Source of the DNA: Planctomycetaceae bacterium
Lineage (GTDB): Bacteria > Planctomycetota > Planctomycetia > Pirellulales > Thermoguttaceae
DNA: 64,000 nt
Direction: 5' to 3'
Assembly: GCA_012719125.1 (NCBI GenBank)
Contig: JAAYAY010000311.1
Coordinates: 1 to 64,000, forward strand
Part shown: positions 17,294 to 24,945 of the stretch, one piece after another
Numbering within the stretch: position 1 is the first letter of the stretch
Layout: every line of letters begins with the position of its first letter
Program-made: the position numbers and the translations under genes
The notes under the pieces: model-generated
What the model was told of the DNA's origin: nothing
What the model saw: only the letters and a program-made list of their open reading frames with translations
Database searches by the model: none

Positions 17294-18954
17294 CCTTTTA
17301 TGAACTGGTCCAGAACTCGTTGCGTGATTCCCTGGGAACGTCGATTCCGGCGTTCGCTCCGGAATTGCTCCTCTGCGCGACCATCGTGATGCTGCTGCTC
17401 GGGCGAATGTTCTCCGGCGGGCGATCGAACCTTGCGTACGTGATCATGATGGTGGGTTGCCTGGCGGCGTTCGTTGTTGCCTGGAGAACGGATGCCCCCG
17501 AGAAGCCGGTCGAGATCTTCACGGGTATGCTCGTTCACGACTCGTTCGCCCTGTTCATGCGACGCCTGCTCCTTCTGTTCGTGATCCTTTTCACCTCGTT
17601 CACGCGTCTGAGCGGCACCCCCGATCGCCAGACCGCAACCGAATTCTATACGCTGATCCTGGGCGCGACGCTGGGCATGTGCCTGATGGTGTCGGCCAAC
17701 CACATGCTGATCGTGTTTCTGGGGATCGAAATGGCAAGCGTGCCTTCCTACGCGCTGGTCGGCGTGATCAAGGAGCGGCGAGTGAGCGCCGAGGCGGCTT
17801 TGAAATTCGCCGTGTTCGGCGGAGGTGCTGCCGGCGTGATGCTCTACGGAATCAGCCTGCTGGTCGGCACGCTGGGAACGGCTCACCTGCCCACCATGAG
17901 CGTTCGACTGGCGGAACTGCTGGGTTCCTCGGCGGGCAGCGAATACCATCCCATTCTGGTCCTGGCCGGACTGATGATCATGGTCGGTTTCGCCTTCAAG
18001 CTCTCGGCGGTTCCGTTCCACTTCTGGACGCCGGACGTGTTCGAAGGCGCAACGGCCGAAGTGGCCGCCTTCCTTTCGATCGCCTCCAAGGCCGCGGCCC
18101 TGGCCCTGCTGTTGCGAGTGACGTTGGGATTGGGGCACGTGCCGTCGACGCTGGATACGCCGACCACGGTACCCGTCCGTTACGCCGTTTCCGAAGATGC
18201 CGGCACGGCAACTGCCGAATCTGCGAGCGTCTCGGGCTTGGTCACCGACAGCAATGCGGCCCTCCTGCCGGCTCGGCAGTACTCCGCCTGGCTGATCGCG
18301 TTGTTTGCCGCGGTGACTTGCACGTTCGGCAATCTGGCGGCTTACGGCCAGGACAACATGAAGCGGCTCCTCGCCTATTCGACGATTGCCCACGCCGGCT
18401 ACATGCTGATGCCCGTGGCGGCAGCCATCTTGCTGGCGGGAACCGATCCCGAGGCCTCGCGGTTCACCGTGGCCGCGATCGGCTTCTACATCGCCGTCTA
18501 TCTGTTCATGAACCTCGGCGCCTTCGCCCTGGTGGCATTTCTGCGAAACGAACTCGGCAGCGAACAGTTGCCCGACTACGCCGGACTGGCTCGCCGCTCG
18601 CCCGGTTTCGTGATCTGCGCGGCCGTCGTAATGTTCAGCCTCGTCGGACTCCCGCCCCTGGCCGGGTTTGCCGCCAAGTTCGCCATCTTCGCCCAAACCT
18701 ATGAGGCAGGCCTGCTCTCGCTGGTGGTGATCGGCGTGCTGAATACGCTCTTCAGCCTGTTCTACTATCTGCGCGTGGTGAAGACCATGGTACTCGATCC
18801 GGAACCTGAAGGGCGGCCGGCCCCCACCATACGAATCTGGTCGAATGCCGGATTCTACTGCGCTCTGATCGCCGTCCTGCTCGTCGCCTTGGGAGTCTTC
18901 TGGAATCCCCTGTTTGCGGAAGCACAATTCGCCGCCTCCATGCTGTTGCCGTAA
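17290..18954 (+). CDS. nuoN: NADH-quinone oxidoreductase subunit N
   Basis: Third antiporter-like subunit. Family features: FAPELLLCATIVMLLL at the start, MLIVFLGIEMASVPSYALVG (key Glu), MIMVGFAFKLSAVPFHFWTPDVFEGAT, NMKRLLAYSTIAHAGYMLM, and the late VVMFSLVGLPPLAGFAAKFAIF helix. 554 aa against about 480. The extra part is an Ala/Thr/Ser-rich loop of about 45 residues (roughly 285-330). GTG start overlapping nuoM (GTGA). A small protein gene begins two bases after its stop. Confidence 0.96.
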   Translation: MTFYELVQNSLRDSLGTSIPAFAPELLLCATIVMLLLGRMFSGGRSNLAYVIMMVGCLAAFVVAWRTDAPEKPVEIFTGMLVHDSFALFMRRLLLLFVILFTSFTRLSGTPDRQTATEFYTLILGATLGMCLMVSANHMLIVFLGIEMASVPSYALVGVIKERRVSAEAALKFAVFGGGAAGVMLYGISLLVGTLGTAHLPTMSVRLAELLGSSAGSEYHPILVLAGLMIMVGFAFKLSAVPFHFWTPDVFEGATAEVAAFLSIASKAAALALLLRVTLGLGHVPSTLDTPTTVPVRYAVSEDAGTATAESASVSGLVTDSNAALLPARQYSAWLIALFAAVTCTFGNLAAYGQDNMKRLLAYSTIAHAGYMLMPVAAAILLAGTDPEASRFTVAAIGFYIAVYLFMNLGAFALVAFLRNELGSEQLPDYAGLARRSPGFVICAAVVMFSLVGLPPLAGFAAKFAIFAQTYEAGLLSLVVIGVLNTLFSLFYYLRVVKTMVLDPEPEGRPAPTIRIWSNAGFYCALIAVLLVALGVFWNPLFAEAQFAASMLLP

Positions 18955-18956
18955 CC

Positions 18957-19391
18957 ATGATGTCTGCCGACACAATCTCCGCGCTCAACCGTCTCTATTA
19001 CCTGGTAAAGCGATCGTTCGCCGCTTACTCGCTCGACGTGCGGCCCGTCACGTTTCGCGGTCCGGAAGAGATGTACGATTTGCTCAAGCAGATCGTCGGC
19101 GAGCAGCGGACCCTTGCCGAGCACATTGCCGAGGCGATCCGCGAACGTCGGGCCGCGGTCGACCCGGGACAGTTCCCGATCGAGTTCACGGCATGGAACG
19201 ACGTGGCCCTGCCGCGAGTCCTCGAGCGTTCGCTCGAACTGCTTCGCCGGGTCGTTTCGGAAGCCGATGCGATCGCCGAGGAAAACCCGCAGCCTCCGGT
19301 CTACCACTTCGCCCGGGAGGTGCGGCATCTTGCCTCGCGGCACGCGGAACAGATCGAGCAGGCGTTAGGAACGAAATCGCAAGCCGTCTGA
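18957..19391 (+). CDS. Conserved-looking small helical protein coupled to nuoN
   Basis: 144 residues, not recognised. It is almost entirely helical, with two long helices around MYDLLKQIVGEQRTLAEHIAEAIRER and LERSLELLRRVVSEADAI, and a last helix FAREVRHLASRHAEQIEQAL rich in Glu and His. The spaced Glu/His pattern is reminiscent of ferritin-like or DinB-like four-helix bundles, but no metal-binding set can be proved by eye. Two bases separate it from nuoN, so it should be translated with the complex. Two ATG codons in a row leave the exact start open by one residue. It could be an assembly or accessory factor, or simply a co-transcribed housekeeping gene. Confidence 0.8.
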   Translation: MMSADTISALNRLYYLVKRSFAAYSLDVRPVTFRGPEEMYDLLKQIVGEQRTLAEHIAEAIRERRAAVDPGQFPIEFTAWNDVALPRVLERSLELLRRVVSEADAIAEENPQPPVYHFAREVRHLASRHAEQIEQALGTKSQAV

Positions 19392-19436
19392 GCCCGATCC
19401 GACTTCCCTGGCCGCGCCCGCGAGAACGGCAAGCTG

Positions 19437-20222
19437 ATGATCGACACCCACGCTCATCTCGACGACGAGTCCTTTTCCGGCGACTTGCCCGAGGTCCTCC
19501 AGCGTGCCGCCGAGGCCGGCATGGAGGCAATCGTCTGTCCGGGGATCGGTGCCGATTCCTCAGAAGCCGTGGCGCGGCTGGCCGGCGACCACGCGATTCT
19601 TCACGCTGCGGTCGGCATCCAGCCGAACTACGCCGCCGAGACCGCCGAGGGCGATTGGCAGCGGATTGTTGCCCTGGTCGATGCCGGGTCGGCCGTGGCG
19701 CTCGGTGAAACCGGCCTGGATCGTTACTGGGATTTCGCGCCCTTCGACGTACAACAAGACTACTTCGACCGGCACTTGCAGCTCGCCCAGAAGCGGGATC
19801 TGCCGGTGATCGTCCACTGCCGCGAGGCCGAATCGGAAACGCTCGCCATGCTGCGGCAGGCGGTCGCCCGCGGTCTACTGAGGGGAGTGATCCATGCCTT
19901 CAGCGGCGATCGGGCCTTTGCCGAGGTCTGTCTGGATCTGGGCATGCACATCAGCTTCGCCGGGCTGGTCACCTATACCAACAAGAAATTCGATCCGTTG
20001 CGAGAGGCCGCCAAGATCGTCCCCCCGGACCGGCTTCTGATCGAAACCGACAGCCCCTATCTCGTACCTCATCCCCTTCGAGGTAAGCAGAAGCGAAACG
20101 AACCGGCGCTGCTGCGCCACACGGCCGAATGTCTTGCCGAATTGCGGGGCGTGGCTGCGAGAGAGCTTGCGGCTCAAGCGACACTGAACGCTCGAGCCCT
20201 ATTTGGAATCCAGGAAAGGTGA
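19437..20222 (+). CDS. tatD: TatD-family metal-dependent deoxyribonuclease
   Basis: 261-residue amidohydrolase-fold enzyme. All landmark residues are present: MIDTHAHLDD (metal ligands), AAVGIQPN (usually GxHP; here Gln-Pro, an oddity), ALGETGLDRYWDF, QQDYFDRHLQLAQKRDLPVIVHCREAE, GVIHAFSGD and LLIETDSPYLVPHPLRGKQKRNEP. Members are 3'-5' DNases or D-aminoacyl-tRNA/quality-control hydrolases, so the exact substrate is uncertain. 45 bp after the previous gene, same strand. The 3' end touches the inverted repeat at 20215. Confidence 0.95.
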   Translation: MIDTHAHLDDESFSGDLPEVLQRAAEAGMEAIVCPGIGADSSEAVARLAGDHAILHAAVGIQPNYAAETAEGDWQRIVALVDAGSAVALGETGLDRYWDFAPFDVQQDYFDRHLQLAQKRDLPVIVHCREAESETLAMLRQAVARGLLRGVIHAFSGDRAFAEVCLDLGMHISFAGLVTYTNKKFDPLREAAKIVPPDRLLIETDSPYLVPHPLRGKQKRNEPALLRHTAECLAELRGVAARELAAQATLNARALFGIQER

Positions 20223-20347
20223 CAGTCACCAAATCTGGAGAGATTGGGATGAGTCAATAGACTTGTAACAGATGTTGCGCGTTCGGGTCAGCGACAGTAG
20301 GTACCCCATTCAACCCCGGCCCGCCAGATTTGGTGACTGTCACCTTT
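20215..20347. repeat. MITE/REP-like element with perfect 24-bp inverted ends
   Basis: 20215-20238 and 20324-20347 are perfect reverse complements; each end contains the palindrome GGTGACAGTCACC followed by AAATCTGG. The 85-bp core shows no gene. It overlaps the last codons of tatD and lies just after the convergent mqnD stop. Such short elements with palindromic tips are typical substrates of RAYT-type transposases; one such enzyme is encoded at 124-1104, although with different end sequences. Confidence 0.85.
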
Positions 20348-20360
20348 TCTCTTGACCAGA

Positions 20361-21221
20361 TCACTCCACAAATTCCGGCTCGACGAGTTTTGGAATCACT
20401 CCCGCCGCATGCCCCCGGGCGAGCAGTTCCCTGACGGCCTGCCGGCCGCGATCCCCGAAGTCGAGAGTCCAGTCGTTCACGTACATGCCGACGAACCTGT
20501 CGGCCTTGCCGCGATCGAGCCCCCGGCCGAATGAAAGGGCGTAATCCAGAGCCTCTCCCCGGTGGTCGAGCCCGAACTGAATACTCTCCTTCAGCAGCCG
20601 CGTCACCTCGACGATCGCCTCGTGGCCCAGGTCCTTGCGAATCGCATTGGCCCCCAGCGGCAACGGCAGGCCCGTCGTCTCGAACCACCATTGGCCCGTA
20701 TCGACGACGAGTTCCAGCTTCTGGTCGGCGTAGGTGAGCTGACCTTCGTGGATGACCAGCCCGGCGTCAATCGATCGGCCGTCGAATTCGCCGGCTTCGA
20801 CGACGTTGAGAATCTCATCGAAGGGCACGACCACGTACGGGAATTCCCCGCCCAGGCAGAGGCTGAGGGCAAGGAAGGCCGTGGTCAACGTGCCGGGAAC
20901 CGCGATCGTCTTGCCCCGCAGGCCGGCCAGCGACAGGGCTTCGCGGGCGACGACCATGGGTCCGTAGCGATCCCCCATGCTGGCGCCGCACGGGCAGAGC
21001 ATGTAGAGGTCGCTCAGATGGGCGTAGGCGTGGAGGCTGACGGCCGTCAGCTCCAATTCAGCGGAAAAGGCGCGCCGGTTGAGCGTTTCGATATCGACCA
21101 GTTCGTGCTCGAAGCGGAACCGCCCGGTATCGATCTTGCCCCTAGCCAGGGCGTAGAACATGAAGGCATCGTCGGGATCGGGGCTGTGCCCCACGCAAAT
21201 GAGTTGTCGGGAATCGTTCAC
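20361..21221 (-). CDS. mqnD: 1,4-dihydroxy-6-naphthoate synthase (futalosine pathway of menaquinone)
   Basis: 286-residue periplasmic-binding-protein-like enzyme that converts cyclic dehypoxanthine futalosine to 1,4-dihydroxy-6-naphthoate, a cytosolic step in the alternative menaquinone route. Family blocks: GHSPDPDDAFMFYAL at the start, the ligand loop AVPGTLTTAFLAL, VIHEGQLTYADQKLELVVDTGQWWF and TGLPLPLGANAIRKDLG. Length is normal. The family also includes MqnA, but the SPDPDDAFMF start and the LPLG block favour MqnD. Convergent with tatD. Its presence near Complex I fits menaquinone as the quinone pool. Confidence 0.88.
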   Translation of the reverse strand: MNDSRQLICVGHSPDPDDAFMFYALARGKIDTGRFRFEHELVDIETLNRRAFSAELELTAVSLHAYAHLSDLYMLCPCGASMGDRYGPMVVAREALSLAGLRGKTIAVPGTLTTAFLALSLCLGGEFPYVVVPFDEILNVVEAGEFDGRSIDAGLVIHEGQLTYADQKLELVVDTGQWWFETTGLPLPLGANAIRKDLGHEAIVEVTRLLKESIQFGLDHRGEALDYALSFGRGLDRGKADRFVGMYVNDWTLDFGDRGRQAVRELLARGHAAGVIPKLVEPEFVE

Positions 21222-21297
21222 GGGTGCTCACCGGGGTCGTGGGAGTTCGGGACTTCTGCGTGCGGACGGCAGCCGTCACGATTTCCATCCTACCCGT

Positions 21298-21846
21298 TCA
21301 AGCCTCGATCGAGAACCCTGTCGACGCTTCTCCATCCAGCAGTTCCGACGAGAGGTCGAGGGCCGGCATTCTGGGGGCGTGCGGCCCCTTGGCGGCAGTG
21401 GAGGTGTCGCCGACCTGTGGAAGCCGACCGCTCAAGGTCGCGCCGGCGGCGTCGTTCTCCGTCGGTTGCTCCTGTTCGAGCTTCTGACAGAGGAGACGCC
21501 AGGTTTCCCGTTCGACCTCCAACACGCGGATGCATTCGTCGAGCTTCGAGTCGTCGCCCCGGATCTGCGCCTCGTTGAGAGAGCGGAACACGAACATGTA
21601 GATGGAGGTGACTTTTCGCGTCAGATCGGCGTCGACCTCTCGATTCAGCCCGCTGAGGATATGGGTGACGATTTGCTGGGCGCGGATCAGGGCCTCACAG
21701 GCCTGTTCGTGCCGCCCCTCGCTGCGAAGGAGTTTGCCGCGTCCGAGGTTGCGAATGGCCGCATCGATCAGCATGTACTGCAACTTCTGGGGCGTTGCCG
21801 TCATGACTTCGGTTTCGAGATAGTTGTCGCGAATCGACGACTGCAC
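21298..21846 (-). CDS. fliS: Flagellar export chaperone FliS
   Basis: 182 residues. The N-terminal 130 match FliS: YLETEVMTATPQKLQYMLIDAAIRNLGRGKLL, then LIRAQQIVTHILSGLNREVDADLTRKVTSIYMFVFRSLNEAQI and a final helix with ETWRLLCQKLEQEQ. FliS binds the C-terminal D0 helix of flagellin in the cytosol and prevents early polymerisation. The last 50 residues are an extra disordered-looking tail. Last gene of the minus-strand flagellar block, 146 bp after fliD. The usual fliD-fliS order supports the call. Confidence 0.92.
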   Translation of the reverse strand: MQSSIRDNYLETEVMTATPQKLQYMLIDAAIRNLGRGKLLRSEGRHEQACEALIRAQQIVTHILSGLNREVDADLTRKVTSIYMFVFRSLNEAQIRGDDSKLDECIRVLEVERETWRLLCQKLEQEQPTENDAAGATLSGRLPQVGDTSTAAKGPHAPRMPALDLSSELLDGEASTGFSIEA

Positions 21847-21992
21847 GAGCGGGCTCCTGGGTCTTTTGGTTAATCTGGGCTGTCGCCGGCCCGGGCCTCT
21901 CGGAGAATCGTGCGGGAAGTCGAGTCCGAGTTGCCCCCTGAGCGTTCCTTTGCGGATGACTGATCGAGGGCTCGAAGAGCCCGTTCTTCACA

Positions 21993-24746
21993 CTAATCGT
22001 CGTCACTACTGTCCGAGGCGCCGATATACTTGATCGAACTGAGATAGTCCGCATTGGCTTGCATCTTGCTGATCGCCAATTCCATCTGATAGAACTGGGT
22101 CTGCAATCGCTCTCGTTGCACCTCCAACCGTTCGTCCATCCATTTGATCTTCTCCTCGTTCTTCTCGATCTTCTGGCCCAGCGCCAGATACCGGTTCGTC
22201 AACAGCGACGACTTTTCTCCCGCCAATTGATCGGCGAGACTCTTGAATCTCGCCGAGAATCCGGCGTCTTTGGCGGTGAAGAACTTGGCAACGGCCTCGC
22301 GATCGGTGGCAAACCGCTCCGCGAGTACGGTGGAATCAAAAGTGAGGGTGCCGTCCGTAGCGACGTCGATACCGATCTCACCGAGCGACTGGATCGAGCC
22401 CGCTCCGAAGATGCGACCGCTGATCAGGTCGGCCAGGTCGGTTTCGAGCCGCAAGGCGGTCGCGTCGCCGGTCAAGACACTGCGTTTGTCGTTGTCGACG
22501 TCATACGCCGTGTATTTGGTGAGGCTCTCGCGCAGACGGTTGTAGTTGTCGACAAAGGTTTGCACGTTGGCAGTGAGATTGGTGCTGGAGGTCGTAACGC
22601 TCACTGTCACCGCGGAGGTCGACGCCTCGTTGATCGTCAGTTTGACGCCGTCGATGACGTTCGAGAACGTGTTGTTCTTGGAGGTCATCATGATCCCGGA
22701 TGCCGCCGATTCGGCTCCACCGAGCACCAGGATCGCGTCGCGAGCTTCGGCCGTTTCGCTCAGGGTGAAGCCCAGCCCCGACATATCGACCACCATCGCC
22801 CCCCCCGAACCGCTCGTGCTGCTGGTCAGCGACATGCGGTAGGGCGACCGCGATCCGTCGACGAAGCTCATGGCCTGAACGCCGCCGCCGAGCTTGTTGA
22901 TTCGACCGATCAGATCCTGCAGAGACTCATCTTCGTCGAGAGTGATCTTGTACGTGGTGGAACCGTCGATGACCTGCACGTCTTCGCCTTCGATCTCCTT
23001 GGTCGTCGCCGTGCCGAGAATGTGCAGATCGGCCGCCGTCGTGGAATTGCTCTCGGTGACGCTGAGGGTCCCCTCGCCGCCGGCGAGGTCGCGGATCCGG
23101 ATTCCGTCGCCGGTTTCGTTGATTTCAGCGTGAACGTTGGCCCCGAGCCGGTTGATTTCGCGGATCAGGTCGCCGATCGTCTTCACGTCGGAATCGATTT
23201 CCAGAGTGGAACTCGCGCCGGCACTGTCGGTAATCCGGATCTTCCCCTGCCGCACGCCGGCGCCGCCGTTCAGGTCGGCCAGCTTGGTGTTGTGCGAAAC
23301 GACCTTCTGATGGAGGTCGCCGCTGTTGTGCGAGTCGACGGCCTCGTCGACGGCGATCCCGAGCTTTTCGGCCGTTGCCGAAGTGTCGCCGCTGGCCACG
23401 ATCAGGTTGCTCGCCGACGCTCCGGTGGTGTCGGTCAACTGGATGCCGTTCTTGGCGGCGTTGACCGAGGCGGTGATGCCGACGTTGGCGCCGTTGATCG
23501 CCTCGATCACGTCTTCGAGCGTCTCGGCTCCGGCCAGCGAGACCGTGTCGGTGGCGCCCGATCGGTCCGTTAGTACCAGGCTGCCGAGTTCCCCCAACCC
23601 GTCAGTCCCGCCCAAGGTGGACACGAGAACCGACTTGAGCCCGCCGAGAAGACGGCGACCGCTGATTTCGCCGTCGGCCGATTCACCGGCAATCCCCAGT
23701 TCCTCGGCAGCCATGCCGGCAAATGATTCGATCTTGAAGGTCCCTTCGCCGGTCGTCAGATCGCGGATGACCAGCCTCTCGCCATCTCCCGAAATCTCCA
23801 CTCGAAGTTTGTCGGGCGCTTCCGCGTTGATCCGGTCAAGCACGTCGCCGAGCGTCTTTTCATCTTGCGTGTCGGCGGTGCCCGTGTCGATCGGTGTCAA
23901 ATCGATCGATCCTGTGGTGCCGTCCCGCAGCGTGTAGAGAATATCGGGCAGGGCACGATCCCGCGTGACCCCGTTTCCGTCGTTGAGGAAGTCGAGTTCC
24001 AGGCCTCGCGAGAGTCCGATCACGTCGGCGCCGTCGGCGACGGCGTCGGCAACGTCGATCCCCGCCAATCCAAGCGAGTCGGCCGTGGTTCCCCCGCCGA
24101 TCTCCTGGACTTTGAGGTTGGACGTCGTCTGGCCGGTATGATCGACAAGCCGAATCCGATCGCCGTTCGCTTCGGCCGTCATATTGATCTGAGTGCTGCC
24201 GTTAATCGCTTCAAGCACGTCGTCGATCGTCTGGGCGGTCGAGAGATCGATCTCGGCAGAACTCCCGCTCCGATCGGTGATGCGGATATTCCCGCGATCG
24301 ATTCCCTCACCGCCGTTGAGCAGATCCAGAGAAACGGCTCGCTCCGCGTGGGCGCCGAAACGAAAGCTCATCGTTCCGCCGCCGAGCGATTCGGTGGCGG
24401 ACTTGACGCCCGAGGTGAGCAGTTGGTGCTGCTGGGCCGTCTGCAGCGGCGTGAAGCGGTACGTCCCCTCAATCGGCTTGCCGGTCACCGACGCCGAGAG
24501 CAGTTGCGGCTGGCTGCTTGCGACCGACTTGTTCTCGAAAAGTTCTGTTTTCCCGAGATTGTTAGTGATGTACTGGACCGACAGCAGAAGCGCCGACAGC
24601 TCTGTGACCGCATACTGTTCGTCGGTGAGAGCTTTGGTACGCGTCTCCAGGTTGTCCCGGGGAATCGCGTTGATCTCCATGAGTTGATCAACGATGGTGC
24701 CGTAGTCGATTCCCGAGAACAGTCCGACGGTGGTCTGGATACCCAT
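21993..24746 (-). CDS. fliD: Flagellar filament cap FliD (hook-associated protein 2), enlarged
   Basis: 917 residues against about 450-700 usually. The FliD N domain is at 1-105 (FSGIDYGTIVDQLMEINAIPR). The C domain is at about 665-900 (GIMMTSKNNTFSNVIDGVKLTINE, FVDNYNRLRESLTKYTAYD, and coiled coil EKIKWMDERLEVQRERLQTQFYQMELAISKMQ). Between them lie about five tandem Flagellin_IN-type repeats near 140-230, 250-355, 385-465, 488-580 and 588-662. Each is built as G-x-I-x-I-T-D, then T-I-x-D-V-x-E-A-I-N, then a G-x-x-I-R-L-x-D strand, and most end in T-A-x-x-L-G-I. It caps the filament and aids flagellin folding outside the cell. The repeats probably form the stalk or outer face. ATG start. Confidence 0.94.
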   Translation of the reverse strand: MGIQTTVGLFSGIDYGTIVDQLMEINAIPRDNLETRTKALTDEQYAVTELSALLLSVQYITNNLGKTELFENKSVASSQPQLLSASVTGKPIEGTYRFTPLQTAQQHQLLTSGVKSATESLGGGTMSFRFGAHAERAVSLDLLNGGEGIDRGNIRITDRSGSSAEIDLSTAQTIDDVLEAINGSTQINMTAEANGDRIRLVDHTGQTTSNLKVQEIGGGTTADSLGLAGIDVADAVADGADVIGLSRGLELDFLNDGNGVTRDRALPDILYTLRDGTTGSIDLTPIDTGTADTQDEKTLGDVLDRINAEAPDKLRVEISGDGERLVIRDLTTGEGTFKIESFAGMAAEELGIAGESADGEISGRRLLGGLKSVLVSTLGGTDGLGELGSLVLTDRSGATDTVSLAGAETLEDVIEAINGANVGITASVNAAKNGIQLTDTTGASASNLIVASGDTSATAEKLGIAVDEAVDSHNSGDLHQKVVSHNTKLADLNGGAGVRQGKIRITDSAGASSTLEIDSDVKTIGDLIREINRLGANVHAEINETGDGIRIRDLAGGEGTLSVTESNSTTAADLHILGTATTKEIEGEDVQVIDGSTTYKITLDEDESLQDLIGRINKLGGGVQAMSFVDGSRSPYRMSLTSSTSGSGGAMVVDMSGLGFTLSETAEARDAILVLGGAESAASGIMMTSKNNTFSNVIDGVKLTINEASTSAVTVSVTTSSTNLTANVQTFVDNYNRLRESLTKYTAYDVDNDKRSVLTGDATALRLETDLADLISGRIFGAGSIQSLGEIGIDVATDGTLTFDSTVLAERFATDREAVAKFFTAKDAGFSARFKSLADQLAGEKSSLLTNRYLALGQKIEKNEEKIKWMDERLEVQRERLQTQFYQMELAISKMQANADYLSSIKYIGASDSSDDD

Positions 24747-24945
24747 GATCTACCCGCCCATTGGGGGTTGCACCTCCCGGAACGAAGTCCCTTGAAACAT
24801 CCGCCCGGGCACGCGCAAAAATTGCCTTCATCGAGTGCGCATCGGCTCACAATCCCGGCGGAGTTTAGCGATTCTTCCTGATCGGCAAGATCGGAAGACG
24901 AGGCAAGTCCGGTTCTTTGCAGCGGGCCGATCGTAGAGATCATGC

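Noticed and set aside
15632-18975. Two antisense openings of 551 and 598 codons over nuoM and nuoN
   Set aside because: They mirror conserved membrane-protein genes; their translations are rich in His, Gln, Arg and Gly and show no motif.
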